Source of the DNA: Penicillium oxalicum
Taxonomy: Eukaryota; Ascomycota; Eurotiomycetes; Eurotiales; Aspergillaceae
DNA: 64,000 nucleotides
Reading direction: 5' to 3'
NCBI RefSeq assembly: GCF_001723175.1
Contig: NC_064651.1
Coordinates: 62,001-126,000 of the forward strand
Positions within the stretch are counted from its first letter, which is position 1. Every line of letters starts with the position of its first letter. Below the pieces are notes generated by a model. The model saw only the letters and a program-made list of their open reading frames with translations. It was not told the DNA's origin and made no database searches. This document shows, one piece after another, positions 1 to 11,356 of this stretch. Position numbers and translations under genes: made by a program.

Positions 1-423
1 GAGAATGTTCCAGATCTTCAATGGACGTGTGCCATGGTGACAGTCAAGTCATCAGACACAAATCTAGTACTTCACTGGTCAGAGCGTGATAGAAATCACT
101 TGATCAATATGAGCACTTCTTCGGCACAACCTCGGCCATGGAAAGGCTGGATCGCAATTTGACATCCGTGCTGGAGGAGAGACCAGTGGCCTTGACAAAA
201 AAGACATGGACTAAGTATGTAAATTAGTGGGGTCAGTCGACAGTAGAATTGGAAGTGAAAGAAGTATGGTTATCAATACAAATCGTGACACCGGCGTCGC
301 AAAGGGTTGAGTGAGGGATATAATGGAACAGATATTGTCGCCGGTGTGAGGGGAATCGAAAATATTAGACAATTAGAAGTCGTAGCGCCGTCGAAAGAAG
401 AAAAGGAAGCGTTATGCGTCAGA
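1..423. other. Non-coding left flank, 3' side of erg9
   Basis: No convincing gene is visible. Short open frames occur on both strands, but they overlap the erg9 3' end and show no family motif. The segment probably holds the erg9 3' UTR and intergenic DNA. Confidence 0.5.
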
Positions 424-2038
424 TCAGAGCTCTTGGTGGGTGATTGCCGCGGGAGGTCTGAAGTTGCCGGATCGAATTTCTTTCCATGCAAGATCGAAGC
501 GAGCACCTAGGAACCAGGCAGTCACGAGCTGAAGGTTCGTCAGTGAGAGTTGTGATAAAATTTGATGATGATGGTGAACGAACCATAACACCAGCTATTA
601 TTGAGACAATAACAGCCATGATCGCGATCAAGAAGTACAGGTCCGACTTGCTCTCAGATTCAACCTTCTGCTTCTCGATTTGCTCGTGACTGAGCTCGCC
701 CTTCATGCGACGCTGAGCATCCTCTGCACGTTGAGTAGGGAAGATGGTCTCAATGAATTTCTCGATCTGCGGGACCAGTCAGTGAACAAAGCCGGGAAGA
801 GGTTGGGATCTCAATACTGGAATCTGATTTACCTTGCCACAGACGACACTAATTTTGAGGAAATTTGGGTCCTTCGGAGTATTCTTCTTGTGGATAGCGC
901 GGGTCAACCGGCGGAATGTCTCACAAAGGACGTTGAGGTTCTGGGTCGATTCAACCATAAGCTGGCAGGCGTCTCCCTTGGTGATTTTGACATTGCGTTG
1001 GAACATATCATAGTTGCGGAAGCAAAGCTCAAGAGTTGCAATTGCCATGGATTGTGGAATGGCGCAAAAGTTGAATACGCTCTGCTCTCTCAGACCAGCA
1101 AGGTAGAATAAGCACTCTTCCACATGTTCAAGAGCATTCAAAATCATTTCTGAGTTGCAGTTCAGCGCCGCTTCCTTGAACTCAGGTTTGAAAAGGTCTT
1201 CGAAGTTGTCGACATGCTTGGACCAAATCTCCTTGGGCCAGAATCGGCGGTTATCGTCAAAATCTTCCCGAATATCACGAATGATGTTGGTCTTCTGCAA
1301 GAGAAGACCCATGGATTTTTGCAGTTCCGGGCGATCTAGGAGCGCAGGGTTGCCGAACTTGGCCTCCACAAAGAGGCGGGTGAGTCCCTCGCCAACCAAT
1401 CCAGCGACATACCAGCAGTACAGATCGTACTCTTCGATTGTCTTCACGCTGGCATCCTCCTTCTCAGCTTTGACACAGTAGTCAGCCATACCGTTGCCCA
1501 TCTTGTCCGTGATGTCCTTGACAATGGCCTGGTACGCGGGCTTCATGTTCTTGAACTCGGTGATGATGTGTTGGAACTGAACCAGCAGTTCACGATCCTT
1601 CTCCTCAGGACGGTTACCCGTGAAATTCCAGCCATCTTGGGTCAGAATATCCTTGAAGTTGCGCAGCAACGGCTCCTTTGTTGCCAAGGGAATAGAGGTG
1701 TCATCCTCGATCGTGTCAAGACCACGGAGAACAAGGTAGAAGACAGTGATAGGGAGAAGAAGCTCGGGATGCAACTCTTTAATGACTGCGCTGAAACTTC
1801 GGCTTGTCAAGTCCAGAAACTTGTAGCAAATCTTTTGTGTCTCGGTGTCATTTTTTTCACTTCGCTCATGAGGAGGATTGTGCCAGACTTTCCTATGCGA
1901 AATCCACGATTAGCCGAGTCCGCTTCCATAGTTGTCTAATCATAGAGGCATGAGGTTTCACAAGACATACCATTGGATGATTGACCTCAATTGAATCGGG
2001 TGAAAAGCAAAGTAGACAGCATTGCCAATGAAACCCAT
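424..2038 (-). CDS. erg9: Squalene synthase (farnesyl-diphosphate farnesyltransferase)
   Basis: This enzyme joins two farnesyl diphosphates to squalene, the first committed step to ergosterol, at the ER membrane. I join four exons: 2038-1971, 1892-833, 766-584 and 528-424. They give 471 residues, the usual family length. Both Asp-rich motifs are present, DTIEDD in the first third and [10 protein letters not shown] in the middle, followed by [11 protein letters not shown]-terminal hydrophobic helix ([14 protein letters not shown]...) serves as the membrane anchor. The start is the ATG of [14 protein letters not shown], where HP begins the conserved N-terminal block. The third intron (583-529) is supported because splicing restores the family tail [13 protein letters not shown]; without it the frame reads into unrelated sequence. 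It is transcribed divergently from the J-protein gene. Confidence 0.95.
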
Positions 2039-2485
2039 GATGGAAAAGGCTTAGGCAGATACTCTTGTGGCCAGTGCAAAGCAATCAGAAAAGGAAGTGA
2101 CCCAATTACGAGTCCAAGAAAAGACTGAATGTATCGCTGCCTCTACCACAAAAAGGAGAGACGCCTGGGCAAATTAAGAAAAAGAGAAAATTGGGATCGT
2201 AAAGGGGGAAAAGGGGCGGGGATATCCACATGGAAGAAAAGTGAGAGACGGGTCATGTGACCTCGGACCTGTGCGTGCGACGAGGGAAAGAGCGTCATGC
2301 CGCGCCGGCGTTTGGCGGGGCGATTAGCTCGATCGAAAACGCCAAAAAATAAACCTGCCAGCTTCTGAACCTATTTCGAAACCTCCTTTGTACACTACAG
2401 GGGATCCGATACTGTCGTCTGCTCTGAATTCTTATATTTAAAAAGCAGACAAGTTTGCGGCATAGCTCGCACTGCTTCCTTCACC
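2039..2485. promoter_or_regulatory. Divergent promoter erg9 / J-domain gene
   Basis: This 447-bp region separates two start codons facing away from each other. It contains a GTCATGTGAC E-box-like element around 2253 and a GC-rich stretch near 2300-2325. A sterol-responsive (SREBP-type) element would be expected for erg9, but I cannot assign one with certainty. Confidence 0.5.
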
Positions 2486-4137
2486 ATGGTCGCTGACACC
2501 AGTTATTATGATGCCTTGGGCGTCCCTCCGACAGCGACCGAGCTGGAAATCAAAAAAGCGTATCGCAAGCTTGCCATAGTCACTCACCCCGGTATGATCT
2601 CCTCTCGAGCTGCTCTTTGGTGCAGAATTACTAAGACCTTGGGTATAGACAAAAACCCCGGAGACGAGACGGCCCATGAGCGTTTCCAAGCGGTACGACT
2701 AGGCACCCACTCTTGAAGCGTCGCTGAACAATACTGATATGCCTGATAACTAGATCGGCGAAGCCTACCAGGTACTGAGCAACGAAGACCTGCGCAAGCG
2801 ATATGACAAGTTTGGCAAGGAAGATGCGGTTCCGGGCGGTGGCTTCGGTTCGTACTGTTCGCGCTTGTAAACCGAAAGGATCGAACGAGCTGACCAGCAA
2901 TGTACAGAGGACCCATCGGAGTTCTTCAGCATGATTTTTGGTGGCGAAGCATTCGTTGATCTGATTGGCGAGATTTCTCTCATGAAAGACTTGACCGCGA
3001 CCATGGACATCACAATGCAAGAAATGGAAGAGGAAGAGCTAGCAGAGTCTGCTGAGCAGAAACTGAACATTCATGACGAGGAGGTCAAGGCCCAAGGTGA
3101 AGGTTCTTCCGCCGCGGCAGCAAAGGCTGCAGAAGCTGCTTCGGAGGTACCGGCTCACAGTGAGGCTGCTGCACCCCCCTCCTATGGAGATGCTACTGTG
3201 TCCCCGAGCCACGCGGAGAAACCCACTCAGGGCTCTGGCGCAAGCACTCCTCGGAGGTATATGGGACAGCAGGCATTGATGGACAAGTCCGAGGAGGAGG
3301 CACGGATGGAGGCAGCTGGCCTGTCGCAGGAGGAAAAAGAACTTCGCAAAAAGGAGAAAAAGAAGGGCCTTTCCAAAGAGCAACAGGAGCGTCTTGCCGC
3401 CTTTGAGGAAGAGCGCAGAAAGGCCCGGGAGGAACGTGTCAATACCCTCGCCAACAAGTTGATTGACCGTCTGAGCGTGTGGACGGAGACAGACAAAGGC
3501 AAGGATGTGACTCGCGCCTTTGAGGAGAAGATTCGCTTGGAAGTGGAAAACTTGAAAATGGAATCTTTCGGACTTGAGATTCTGCATGCCGTCGGCGCAA
3601 CTTATGTCCAGAAGGGTACCTCGTTCCTGAAGTCGCAGAAATTCCTTGGCATTTCTGGTTTCTTCTCGCGACTTAAAGATAAGGGCACCTTGGCCAAGGA
3701 GACTTGGACTACCATTTCCACCGCTATTGACGCGCAGATGACAATGGAGGAGATGGCGAAGCTCGAGGAACGCGGTGGCGAAGACTGGACAGATGAGAAG
3801 AAGGCCGAGTATGAGAAGAAGGTGACTGGCAAGATTCTTGCGGCTGCCTGGCGCGGCAGCAAGTTCGAGATTCAAAGTGTCCTTCGCGAGGTTTGTGACC
3901 AGATTCTGAACGACAAGCGAATCCGCCTCGAGAAGCGCGTGGAGCGCGCCCATGCGCTTGTGCTGGCAGGTAACATCTATGCCAAGGTATATTTACAAAC
4001 CCATTCGCAATATGACGTCGAGGTTTACAACTAACACTTCCTTTCAGGCCGAGCGCGACCCCGAGGAAGAAGGCGATTACATGGCCTTTGAACAGTTAAT
4101 GGCTGAGGCCCATTTGCAAGAAGAAAGGAAAGGATGA
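2486..4137 (+). CDS. J-domain co-chaperone with DnaJ-X domain (Caj1/Djp1 type), apparent C-terminal frameshift
   Basis: This is an Hsp70 co-chaperone of the Caj1/Djp1 class. Five exons (2486-2591, 2649-2692, 2754-2847, 2908-3986, 4048-4137) give 470 residues. The J domain lies at residues 1-75 with [16 protein letters not shown] and an HPD motif reconstituted across the first intron (HP|DKNPGDE). Next come a short Gly-rich link, an Ala/Pro-rich segment, a highly charged [14 protein letters not shown] coiled region, and the DnaJ-X domain ([19 protein letters not shown]). The frame stops at 4135 after LQEERKG. Reading on in the +1 frame from about 4118 gives a lysine-rich tail ([17 protein letters not shown]) to a stop at 4214-4216. 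The true C-terminus may therefore be at 4216, with a one-base indel near 4105-4120. Confidence 0.88.
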
Positions 4138-4216
4138 GAAGAAAAAGAAGAAGTCCAAGCACGCCCACGAGTCTCCCGATTTGTCGCACGCCGAGGCAAA
4201 GCCCAGCGCAGCTTAG

Positions 4217-4726
4217 GATAATATGCCTTTTCTTGATACCTGAACATTTGATTTTCCAGCCTGTTTGCTTTTGGAGATCTGAACATAAATCGACCTCGCC
4301 TTCTTCAATTGTTGTTTAATGTCGTTCTTGGCCACTCCCATCGGGAATTGCCCGCGTCTGGTCGATTTGCTCTTGGACTATTACAGGATTACATCCTGAA
4401 TATCAATAGAATGAACCCTACACCGCTAAAGTTTCATCTTCGCTCGGCGGTATGCTTCCACAAGTTCCAGATAAATATGAGTGTAGGGATGTTCGTGAAG
4501 ATAAATGCTCGGGACATGAAAAGAAGAATCAAAGATGGCAGGAAAGCACCTCAAAAGGCTAGAGAAATGGGAACTCATATCATTGAATGGCCAAGAAGAC
4601 GGGACCTTGTCGAGGACATTTACAAAAGATCAAAAACTGTCAACATTACTCTTCAACATCACCTAATACTCTGAATCACAATGCTAGAGAATCTTTCCAT
4701 ACAAACTCACAACACTCATTACAATA
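4217..4726. other. Intergenic, convergent 3' ends
   Basis: This lies between the 3' ends of the J-protein gene and the MARVEL-like gene. The frame at 4309-4674 has no family features and unbalanced composition. I see only UTR-like DNA. Confidence 0.5.
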
Positions 4727-5676
4727 TTAAGGGCTCATAGCATTTAGGAGGGTAGAGCAGAATGGCGTGCTGGGCCTGGAGTAGACGCCATTGGGGTGTG
4801 CGACAGCATCAACGGTATCAATAGTGTATCGGACGTGATTCGGCGAAGTGTCGTGATGACCCAAGCTGTCAGCACTCAACTCGACACTGTTAATATCCGG
4901 TGTTGCATTTCGATCAGACGGCTGGCTGGTGCGTGGCTGGTTATACAAGGCTTTAGCATCCCTACGATTTGAACCGAGAGCACAACAAGGGAAGAGGGAA
5001 GATCCATACTCATCGCCTCATTGGTGGTGGGAGGAACCATCGAGCCTTGAGGCTGCTCTTCCACTGCGCCTTTTCTCATCGATTGATATCCGGGCCAGTC
5101 CGAGACCAGTACGCCGCACACAGACAGAACGGCGAGAATGCCCAGTGCAAGAAACATGAGCCTTTGAGAAAACGGATATTCAGCCATTGTGACCAAGAAG
5201 CATGGCGTGGTGAAAGTCTGTCAAAAGGGCGATCCTTACCAGAGTAGAACAGCAAATGCGATCATGGCGTTCAGATAGTCACTCCAGCTAATGCCACCAC
5301 CTAGACGAGCCGCAATGTCGGCAAAACAAGCCAGCCAAAAAATCGAGGTGACAAAGAAGGCAACGATATATGAGATGCCGAGTATGGTATTCAGCTTGGG
5401 GCTGACCCCTCCCTTTCGGGCATAGAACCAGGGAAGGACAGCGGCGGCCACTGATACGAGAATTGTCCAGACAGCATTGAAGATGAAGAAATCCAAGATC
5501 CCCGGCGCACTGGAGTGAACAGTCGTCCAGTTGTAGCCAGTATCAGGATCCCAGGTCCACTCTTGATCAGTACCACTAAAGAAGGATACGACGTAGCCTG
5601 AAAGTCCCAGCTCAATCACCGAAAAGGTCAAACAGGTGCCGAGAAGAGTATAGAGAGCGATGTGAAGGACTATCAT
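4727..5676 (-). CDS. MARVEL-like four-helix membrane protein
   Basis: Three exons (5676-5240, 5161-5010, 4950-4727) join in phase to 270 residues. Four hydrophobic segments are seen: IVLHIALYTLLGTCLTFSVI at the N-terminus, FFIFNAVWTILVSVAAAVLP, ILGISYIVAFFVTSIFWLAC, and one spanning the first splice junction (AFAVLLW|LMFLALGILAVLSVC). This layout, with short loops and a hydrophilic Ser/Pro-rich tail of about 85 residues, fits fungal MARVEL-domain proteins of the plasma membrane or vesicles. The second intron uses a GTATGG donor, and its use gives the tail NEAMTLYNQPRTSQPSDRN. Without it the frame closes near 4876. The function is unknown; the family call rests on topology and general resemblance. 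Confidence 0.7.
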
Positions 5677-7933
5677 ATTGGTGGCCGCGGCGGTGTCTGT
5701 TCAAGAGCCAAAATTCAATGATCACACAAAAAAAGAGGTGGGAACCAAGGCAAGTTTCAGCAAGCTTATATATCCGTGACGGCAAGTACGAGGGGTGGTT
5801 GAGAGCTCAATGATGCGCAGCCTCACAGATTTTGATCACATGGCTGCGATGAGCGAGATTCCTTTCGTCTTTATTTCATGCGCCCATGTACAGCTTTCGC
5901 TTCGCCTATCAAGTGATGCCCTCGAAAAAGGCGTTTTCTCTCCTCGAGACACTTTTCTTTCTCCCATTCTTTTTTTGGTCGCTTTCGAATCGATGGGGCT
6001 CGCGGGGGAGTCGGCAGCCCGTCAGCAAGCTCAAAGGCGCTCAGCTCTGCTCGGTAAGGACATTTGGGTGCTGATCATGGTACAAAGTTGGATCGTGATC
6101 AGTATATTCCCTCGGCGGGATCAGCATCAGCCGTAGAGGGGCGCACAGGTAGCCTGCTGCTCTGTCCGATTGAAGGCGCAGACTCCACCGACGCATTCCA
6201 AGCTCCAATGAATTCCTCCACCGCCAAGACTGATACGAGCCAACACGTCGTGATGGCGCTCGCGCTGTACCAAATGCGGTGGGAACTTAGCGAGACTCGT
6301 GTTTCGGGCCGATTCTGTTACGTTGCTTCCACATTGCCATTGGGCCGTATTTGAGCAGTAAGCTTTACAGGGATCGTGGTCAAAGCTCGGACACGGCAGA
6401 AGAGCTAACCCCCGTGCAAGCTGCAGTTGACAGGTAATGTGGAGCCCTGGTGTCTGACTATGTATCTACGGCTGGTTTTGGTGACTCGAGGCATAACACA
6501 CGATGGGGCAGCTGTCAAGTAATATACAAACTTCCAGCGTAGCTGGGACTCACCGCACATCATAAGGACGGTACAAAAGACCTGCCCACATAAGGTAAAT
6601 CCATTTGGTGGGATTCAAGGATTTGGGCACCAGTCCGACGGAAGGCGATGGACTTCAGAAACCGGCAGTTGGAGGTGTGATGGCGGCTCTATGGAAGCCG
6701 TCGGTGAGAGATATAGAACTGTGGCCGCCCGCTTCGGCAGCCGTACGAGGGTGTTTGGATTGAAGCTTTATACCCCCGAAGAAGAAGAAGAAGAAGAAGA
6801 AGAAGAAGAAGAAGAAGAAAAGATTCCCAACCATTTAATGATCTTTTTTTGGCACGAAACTGGTCACTTGTATTCCAACGATGCCATTTTCTTTCTATCG
6901 GAATGAAAGATACTGTAGTCGTATTCCACTTGGACGCTCGAGTTCAAATTCGAATTTCTGGTCTGACACCACGTGAGTGCTTTCACGTGCCGAAATCGCA
7001 AGAGACCTAGGTACTGATCGCTGTGTCCATCTTTATAATACTGATTTCTATACCTATCCATGTCGGTTTCGGGAAGTGGAAGGTAGGTACTATACGAGAA
7101 CGGGAGTTGGCCCTCGTTACAGAGTCTACTTTGCACTTTGATGAAAATGCTGAGCCAGATAAACCTACGGTGGCTCCCTTGGGGATCTGGGCTTAAAAAA
7201 TCGAGTTCAAGATCGCCAGGTAACATTATCAGTTCAGCCGCCAAGTCCACCGCTGTTTCTAGACAGGTTCTTTAGGTGAATTTTGTTAAATTGCATCAAA
7301 CATAGAGAAAAGACAGACGCATAGTTCAGCTCAGTTGAGAGCCTCGACGCCGCGTCACACCACGAAAGTGCCCTCCATAGCCCAGCTAAAACTCTAAATA
7401 TACGAAGACTTAGTAAGTAGATCTTGATTCAAGCGGTCAATGCTATAACGGCTTTAGTTAACAGGTACATAGCTTGTACCTGACATATTTTAGTGCACCG
7501 GTGCCGCCAAACAAGGCCAGTAATATGGCTATTTTGCATGTCATGATGCCACCCGTTTTATTCATCACTGACCGTCAATATCGGAAGGGTCTTTGATTTG
7601 TTTGGAATATAGCAGAGAGTTTACGCGCTGCGAAATTCTCGCGTGTTCTGATGCTTGGTTCAGACGCCGATGCTTCTGAGAAAGATCTCCAGGTCATGTA
7701 GAGGTTCCACTCAGCTTGTGCCTGAGGCTTGATAGTCCAACGGTACGGACGGCGTCACTCTTCCCCATGAGTCACATCAAGGAAGCGGTCTCCCGCTACG
7801 GAAGCGGCCGATGACGGACACTGCCATTCTGCCGGTTTTATATTTTTTTTTCTTCTCTCCAGAAGTCCGGGGCAATCTTTGCTTCTGCGGACACCGTCAA
7901 TCCGACAGATCTGCCGCTGCACCCCTCGTCAAA
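5677..7933. other. 2.2-kb intergenic region without a supported gene
   Basis: The promoter of the MARVEL-like gene lies at the left end and that of GMP synthase at the right. Between them no open frame shows a family motif. The region holds a GAA microsatellite and pyrimidine-rich stretches. The 128-codon minus-strand frame at 6864-7250 is not convincing. Confidence 0.5.
6778..6819 (+). repeat. (GAA)14 trinucleotide microsatellite
   Basis: Fourteen uninterrupted GAA units are present, followed by AAA. The repeat produces a spurious poly-Glu reading frame. It is intergenic and probably length-polymorphic. Confidence 0.97.
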
Positions 7934-10900
7934 ATGGTTGCCAATCCCGATTCTGAACTGCCTCATAACAACTTCGACGTATGTCACCCCTGCGAGTGTG
8001 AAGACCGCATGATTCCCCCTCGATATGTGCACTGATCCCCCGCATCTTGCGACTTTTCGACCCCTCGGTGGGGCTCGTCGACGCAACATGAGGAATCTCA
8101 TCAGCACGGAAAATATCCATCCGCTAACAATCAGACTCTTAGACGATTCTCGTGCTCGACTTTGGCGTATGTTGCCCATGATAGCTGCTCACCAATTATT
8201 GCATGACCCCAATACCACCAATTGCGATTTGTCCTCCATCGAGTCATTCCACCGGAGCGATGCCCTTTCTGACTCACCCGCTTCAAGTCCCAAACAAGTC
8301 ATTTGATTCTGCGCCGGCTTCGATCTCTGGGTGTTTTCGCCGAACTGCTTCCCTGCACGACCAAGATTGCCGAGTTGACATGGAAGCCCAAGGGAATTGT
8401 CTTCTCTGGAGGTATGGTTGTCACTAATAATTCCACTCCTGTGCTGATTTCTAATCGTGTTCTTAGGCCCTTCCTCCGTCTATGATGAGGGCTCACCCCG
8501 TATGTCTACCACCTCGTTGCCAATCTCTCGCTCCAACTCACAATTGTAGATGTGGATCCCGCGGTTTTCGACCTGAATGTTCCCATCTTGTAAGTTGAAT
8601 TCGCGTCTCTTTCTTGAACATTTGAACCTGGATTCGCTGACAAACGTTAGGGGTATTTGCTACGGCTGCCAGGAGATTGCTTGGCGAATTGACTCGAAGA
8701 ATGTTGCACGTGGAAAGGCGCGAGGTATGTCCTTGTCGAAAATTATCGCATGGGATATGAAGTAACCTTTCACGATTTTCAGAGTACGGTCATGCCGACG
8801 TCAAAATCACCAAGGTCAACAGCCACGTCGACCGCCTTTTTGCTGGTCTGGGAGAGGAGGTTCCGGTCTTCATGTCTCACTTTGACAAGCTTGTTACTTT
8901 GCCTACCGTGAGTACGCCGATCGTCGAAACGATCTGATTGGTATTGACGAGTTTCACCAGGGATTTGTGGTCATTGGTGCTACCAAAAACTCCGAGTTCG
9001 CCGGTATTGCTCACGAAGAGAAGCCCATCTTTGGTATGCCATCCCCGCATGTTCACTCTTGATTCTGCGAAAGAAAAAAAAGTCTAATACCAAGCTTACT
9101 AGGTGTCCAATTCCACCCCGAGCTCGAACACGTCCGTTAATAGTTCCATTCCAAATTGTCGGCCCGCGTACGCTGACAATCCTATTTAGACACCCTGTGG
9201 TACCGATATCCTCCGCAACTTCAGTGTCGAAATTTGCGGAGCTCAACCAAGCTGGAAGATGGGAGACTTTGTTCAGTTGGAAATCACTCGCATCCGGGAG
9301 CTCGTCGGTGACAAGGCTCTTGTGCTGGGCGCTGTCAGTGGTGGTGTCGACAGCACTGTTGGTGCAGCTCTCATGAAGGAGGCCATTGGAAACCGCTTCA
9401 AGGCGATTCTTGTCGACAACGGATGCATGCGCCTTAACGAGTGTGAGCAAGTCAAGGAGACTCTTGGAGAGCACTTGGGTATCGACTTGACTGTTGTCGA
9501 TGCGGCTGAGCTTTTCTTGGGCCGCCTCGCCGGTGTCACTGACCCGGAGAAGAAGCGTAAGATCATTGGATCTACCTGTAAGTTTTCAACCCCCATTTCC
9601 AGAAGACGCCTGTAGTGATACTAATTTCACCCCAGTCATTGACCTTTTCGAACAAGAGGCTATTCGGGTACGGCTCACGCTCTCCCCTGTGTCTCTCCTT
9701 GACTAACAAGAGATGCCAGATTGAGAAAGAAGCCGAGAACACTCCTAACTCCGGAAAGGTTGAGTGGTTCCTACAGGGTACCCTGTACCCCGATGTGTAA
9801 GCCTGCGATACCCTCCATTTCCCGGTTCAAGCATTCTTACACCACTCTAGCATTGAGTCCCTCAGCTTCCGTGGTCCTTCAGCCACGATCAAGAGTAAGA
9901 GAGCCGCCCTGCATCTACGAGCAACGATTGCGACAAGCCCAATCGAGGATCGTTTTCTGACTGACACTATGTTTAGCTCATCACAATGTCGGCGGTCTGC
10001 CAGAGGTAAGCACCACAGTGACATGCAGCAGTATCGTTGAGAAAGTTCGCTAACTAGCTTCCAGCGCATGATGAACGGCGTAAGTCAACCAAAGGAGAAT
10101 TGCTTGATGATGATTTACCCTCGTCACCGTTACTAATTTCCTGCTTGCCCATTTATTAGCAAGGTCTACGCGTAAGTTCAACAGTTTCATATTTAGATGG
10201 GGAGACCCAAATCGCTGACAAGTTTCCAACCACAGCTGATTGAGCCGCTGAGACTCTTGTTTAAGGATGAAGTCCGGGTAAGAATTACCAAGAATCAGTC
10301 CCGCCGGCTTTTACACGTATACTGACCAAACACAGGCCATCGGTCGACAGCTCGGCATTCACGAGTCTCTTGTGAACCGCCACCCCTTCCCCGGTCCTGG
10401 CATTGCCATCCGCATCCTCGGTGACGTCACCAAGGAGCGAGTTGAGATCGCTCGCCAGGCCGACAACATCTTCATCACCATGATCAAGGAGGCTGGCCTC
10501 TATGACCAAGTAGGTTGGGACACGTCTCACAGATCAGGGTCAACACTAATATCGCTATCACTTCAGATCTCTCAAGCTTTTGCTGGTTTGGACACTAACC
10601 GCAGTGTTGGTGTCTTTGGTGACCAGCGCGTTTGGGGCTACATCATTATTCTCCGCGCTGTTCAGACCAAGGACTTTATGAGCGCCGAGGTCTTCAACTT
10701 CGATAACGCCTTCCTCGCGGTAAGTTTTGGCAACTCGCGTTGATAACATGGACGCCTGGCAATCTGCCGTGGAACCCTGCGCGATTCAGGCAATATGGTA
10801 TCCGAGTTCTTTCACATTTGCTGACTGAAATTTCTCCCTACAGAAAGTCTCGCGCGCCATCTGCAACCAGGTTGAGGGTGTAGCTCGTGTTGTCTATGAC

Positions 10901-10997
10901 CTGTGAGTTCCAAGTGAAGGTTTCCCTGAGTGTGAAAATGCGCTGACGTATCATCTCTAGTACCTCCAAGCCCCCTGGCACGATCGAATTGGAGTAG
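7934..10997 (+). CDS. GMP synthase (glutamine-hydrolysing)
   Basis: This cytosolic enzyme converts XMP to GMP using ATP and glutamine. By hand I resolve 21 exons that join to exactly 542 residues: 7934-7978, 8143-8166, 8288-8411, 8467-8499, 8550-8589, 8651-8724, 8783-8907, 8961-9033, 9103-9131, 9190-9577, 9636-9667, 9720-9796, 9851-9894, 9977-10005, 10065-10079, 10160-10171, 10236-10277, 10336-10509, 10567-10719, 10844-10902, 10961-10997. The class-I amidotransferase part has the nucleophile in GICYGCQE and the His/Glu pair in VQFHPE. The ATP pyrophosphatase part has the P-loop SGGVDST. The C-terminal dimerisation part has [11 protein letters not shown] and ends [10 protein letters not shown]. 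The start ATG opens a 15-codon first exon. The exon at 9103 uses a GTCCGT donor. Oddities are the extreme intron number and exons of only 15 and 12 nt. It is the S. cerevisiae GUA1 equivalent. Confidence 0.96.
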
Positions 10998-11356
10998 AGG
11001 AGCCTCCCAAAACAAGGACTTTCCACGTATATAGCTTTGGACGGTGTGTGAAAGAATGAGATGAGAAAAAGGAATGATCACAATGGCGTTTGGGGGCTGA
11101 CGAATTTAGAAAGGCAAATAAATTCAGACAACAATATAAAGAACTGAGATTACACGAAAATGTATGGTTTTTGCGCATAGTTTGAAGATTTCACACAAGG
11201 TCCGCTCGCCGCGGGCACGCGTGCCAGAAGAATAGAAAATTGAGCCGAGACTCAGGCGTAATTCATTATATTCAGGCCAAAGGAGTGATTGGTATGGAGA
11301 GATAAACCAGGAAAAGAAAAAGATGTTGTTGAAGGGTGTCGAGAGCCCAACGGGGC
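10998..11356. other. Short convergent intergenic region
   Basis: This holds the 3' flanks of the GMP synthase gene and the rhodopsin-like gene. No gene is seen. Confidence 0.5.

Noticed and set aside
419..583. An unspliced squalene synthase C-terminus reading through to a stop at 419.
   Set aside because: Splicing 583-529 restores the conserved tail and gives a family-typical 471 residues.
3039..3953. A 304-codon minus-strand frame with leucine-rich, membrane-like sequence.
   Set aside because: It is antisense to the charged DnaJ-X region, where Lys/Glu codons read as Leu/Phe on the reverse strand.
6691..6906. A frame with a poly-glutamate run.
   Set aside because: It is created by the (GAA)14 microsatellite; the flanks are not protein-like.
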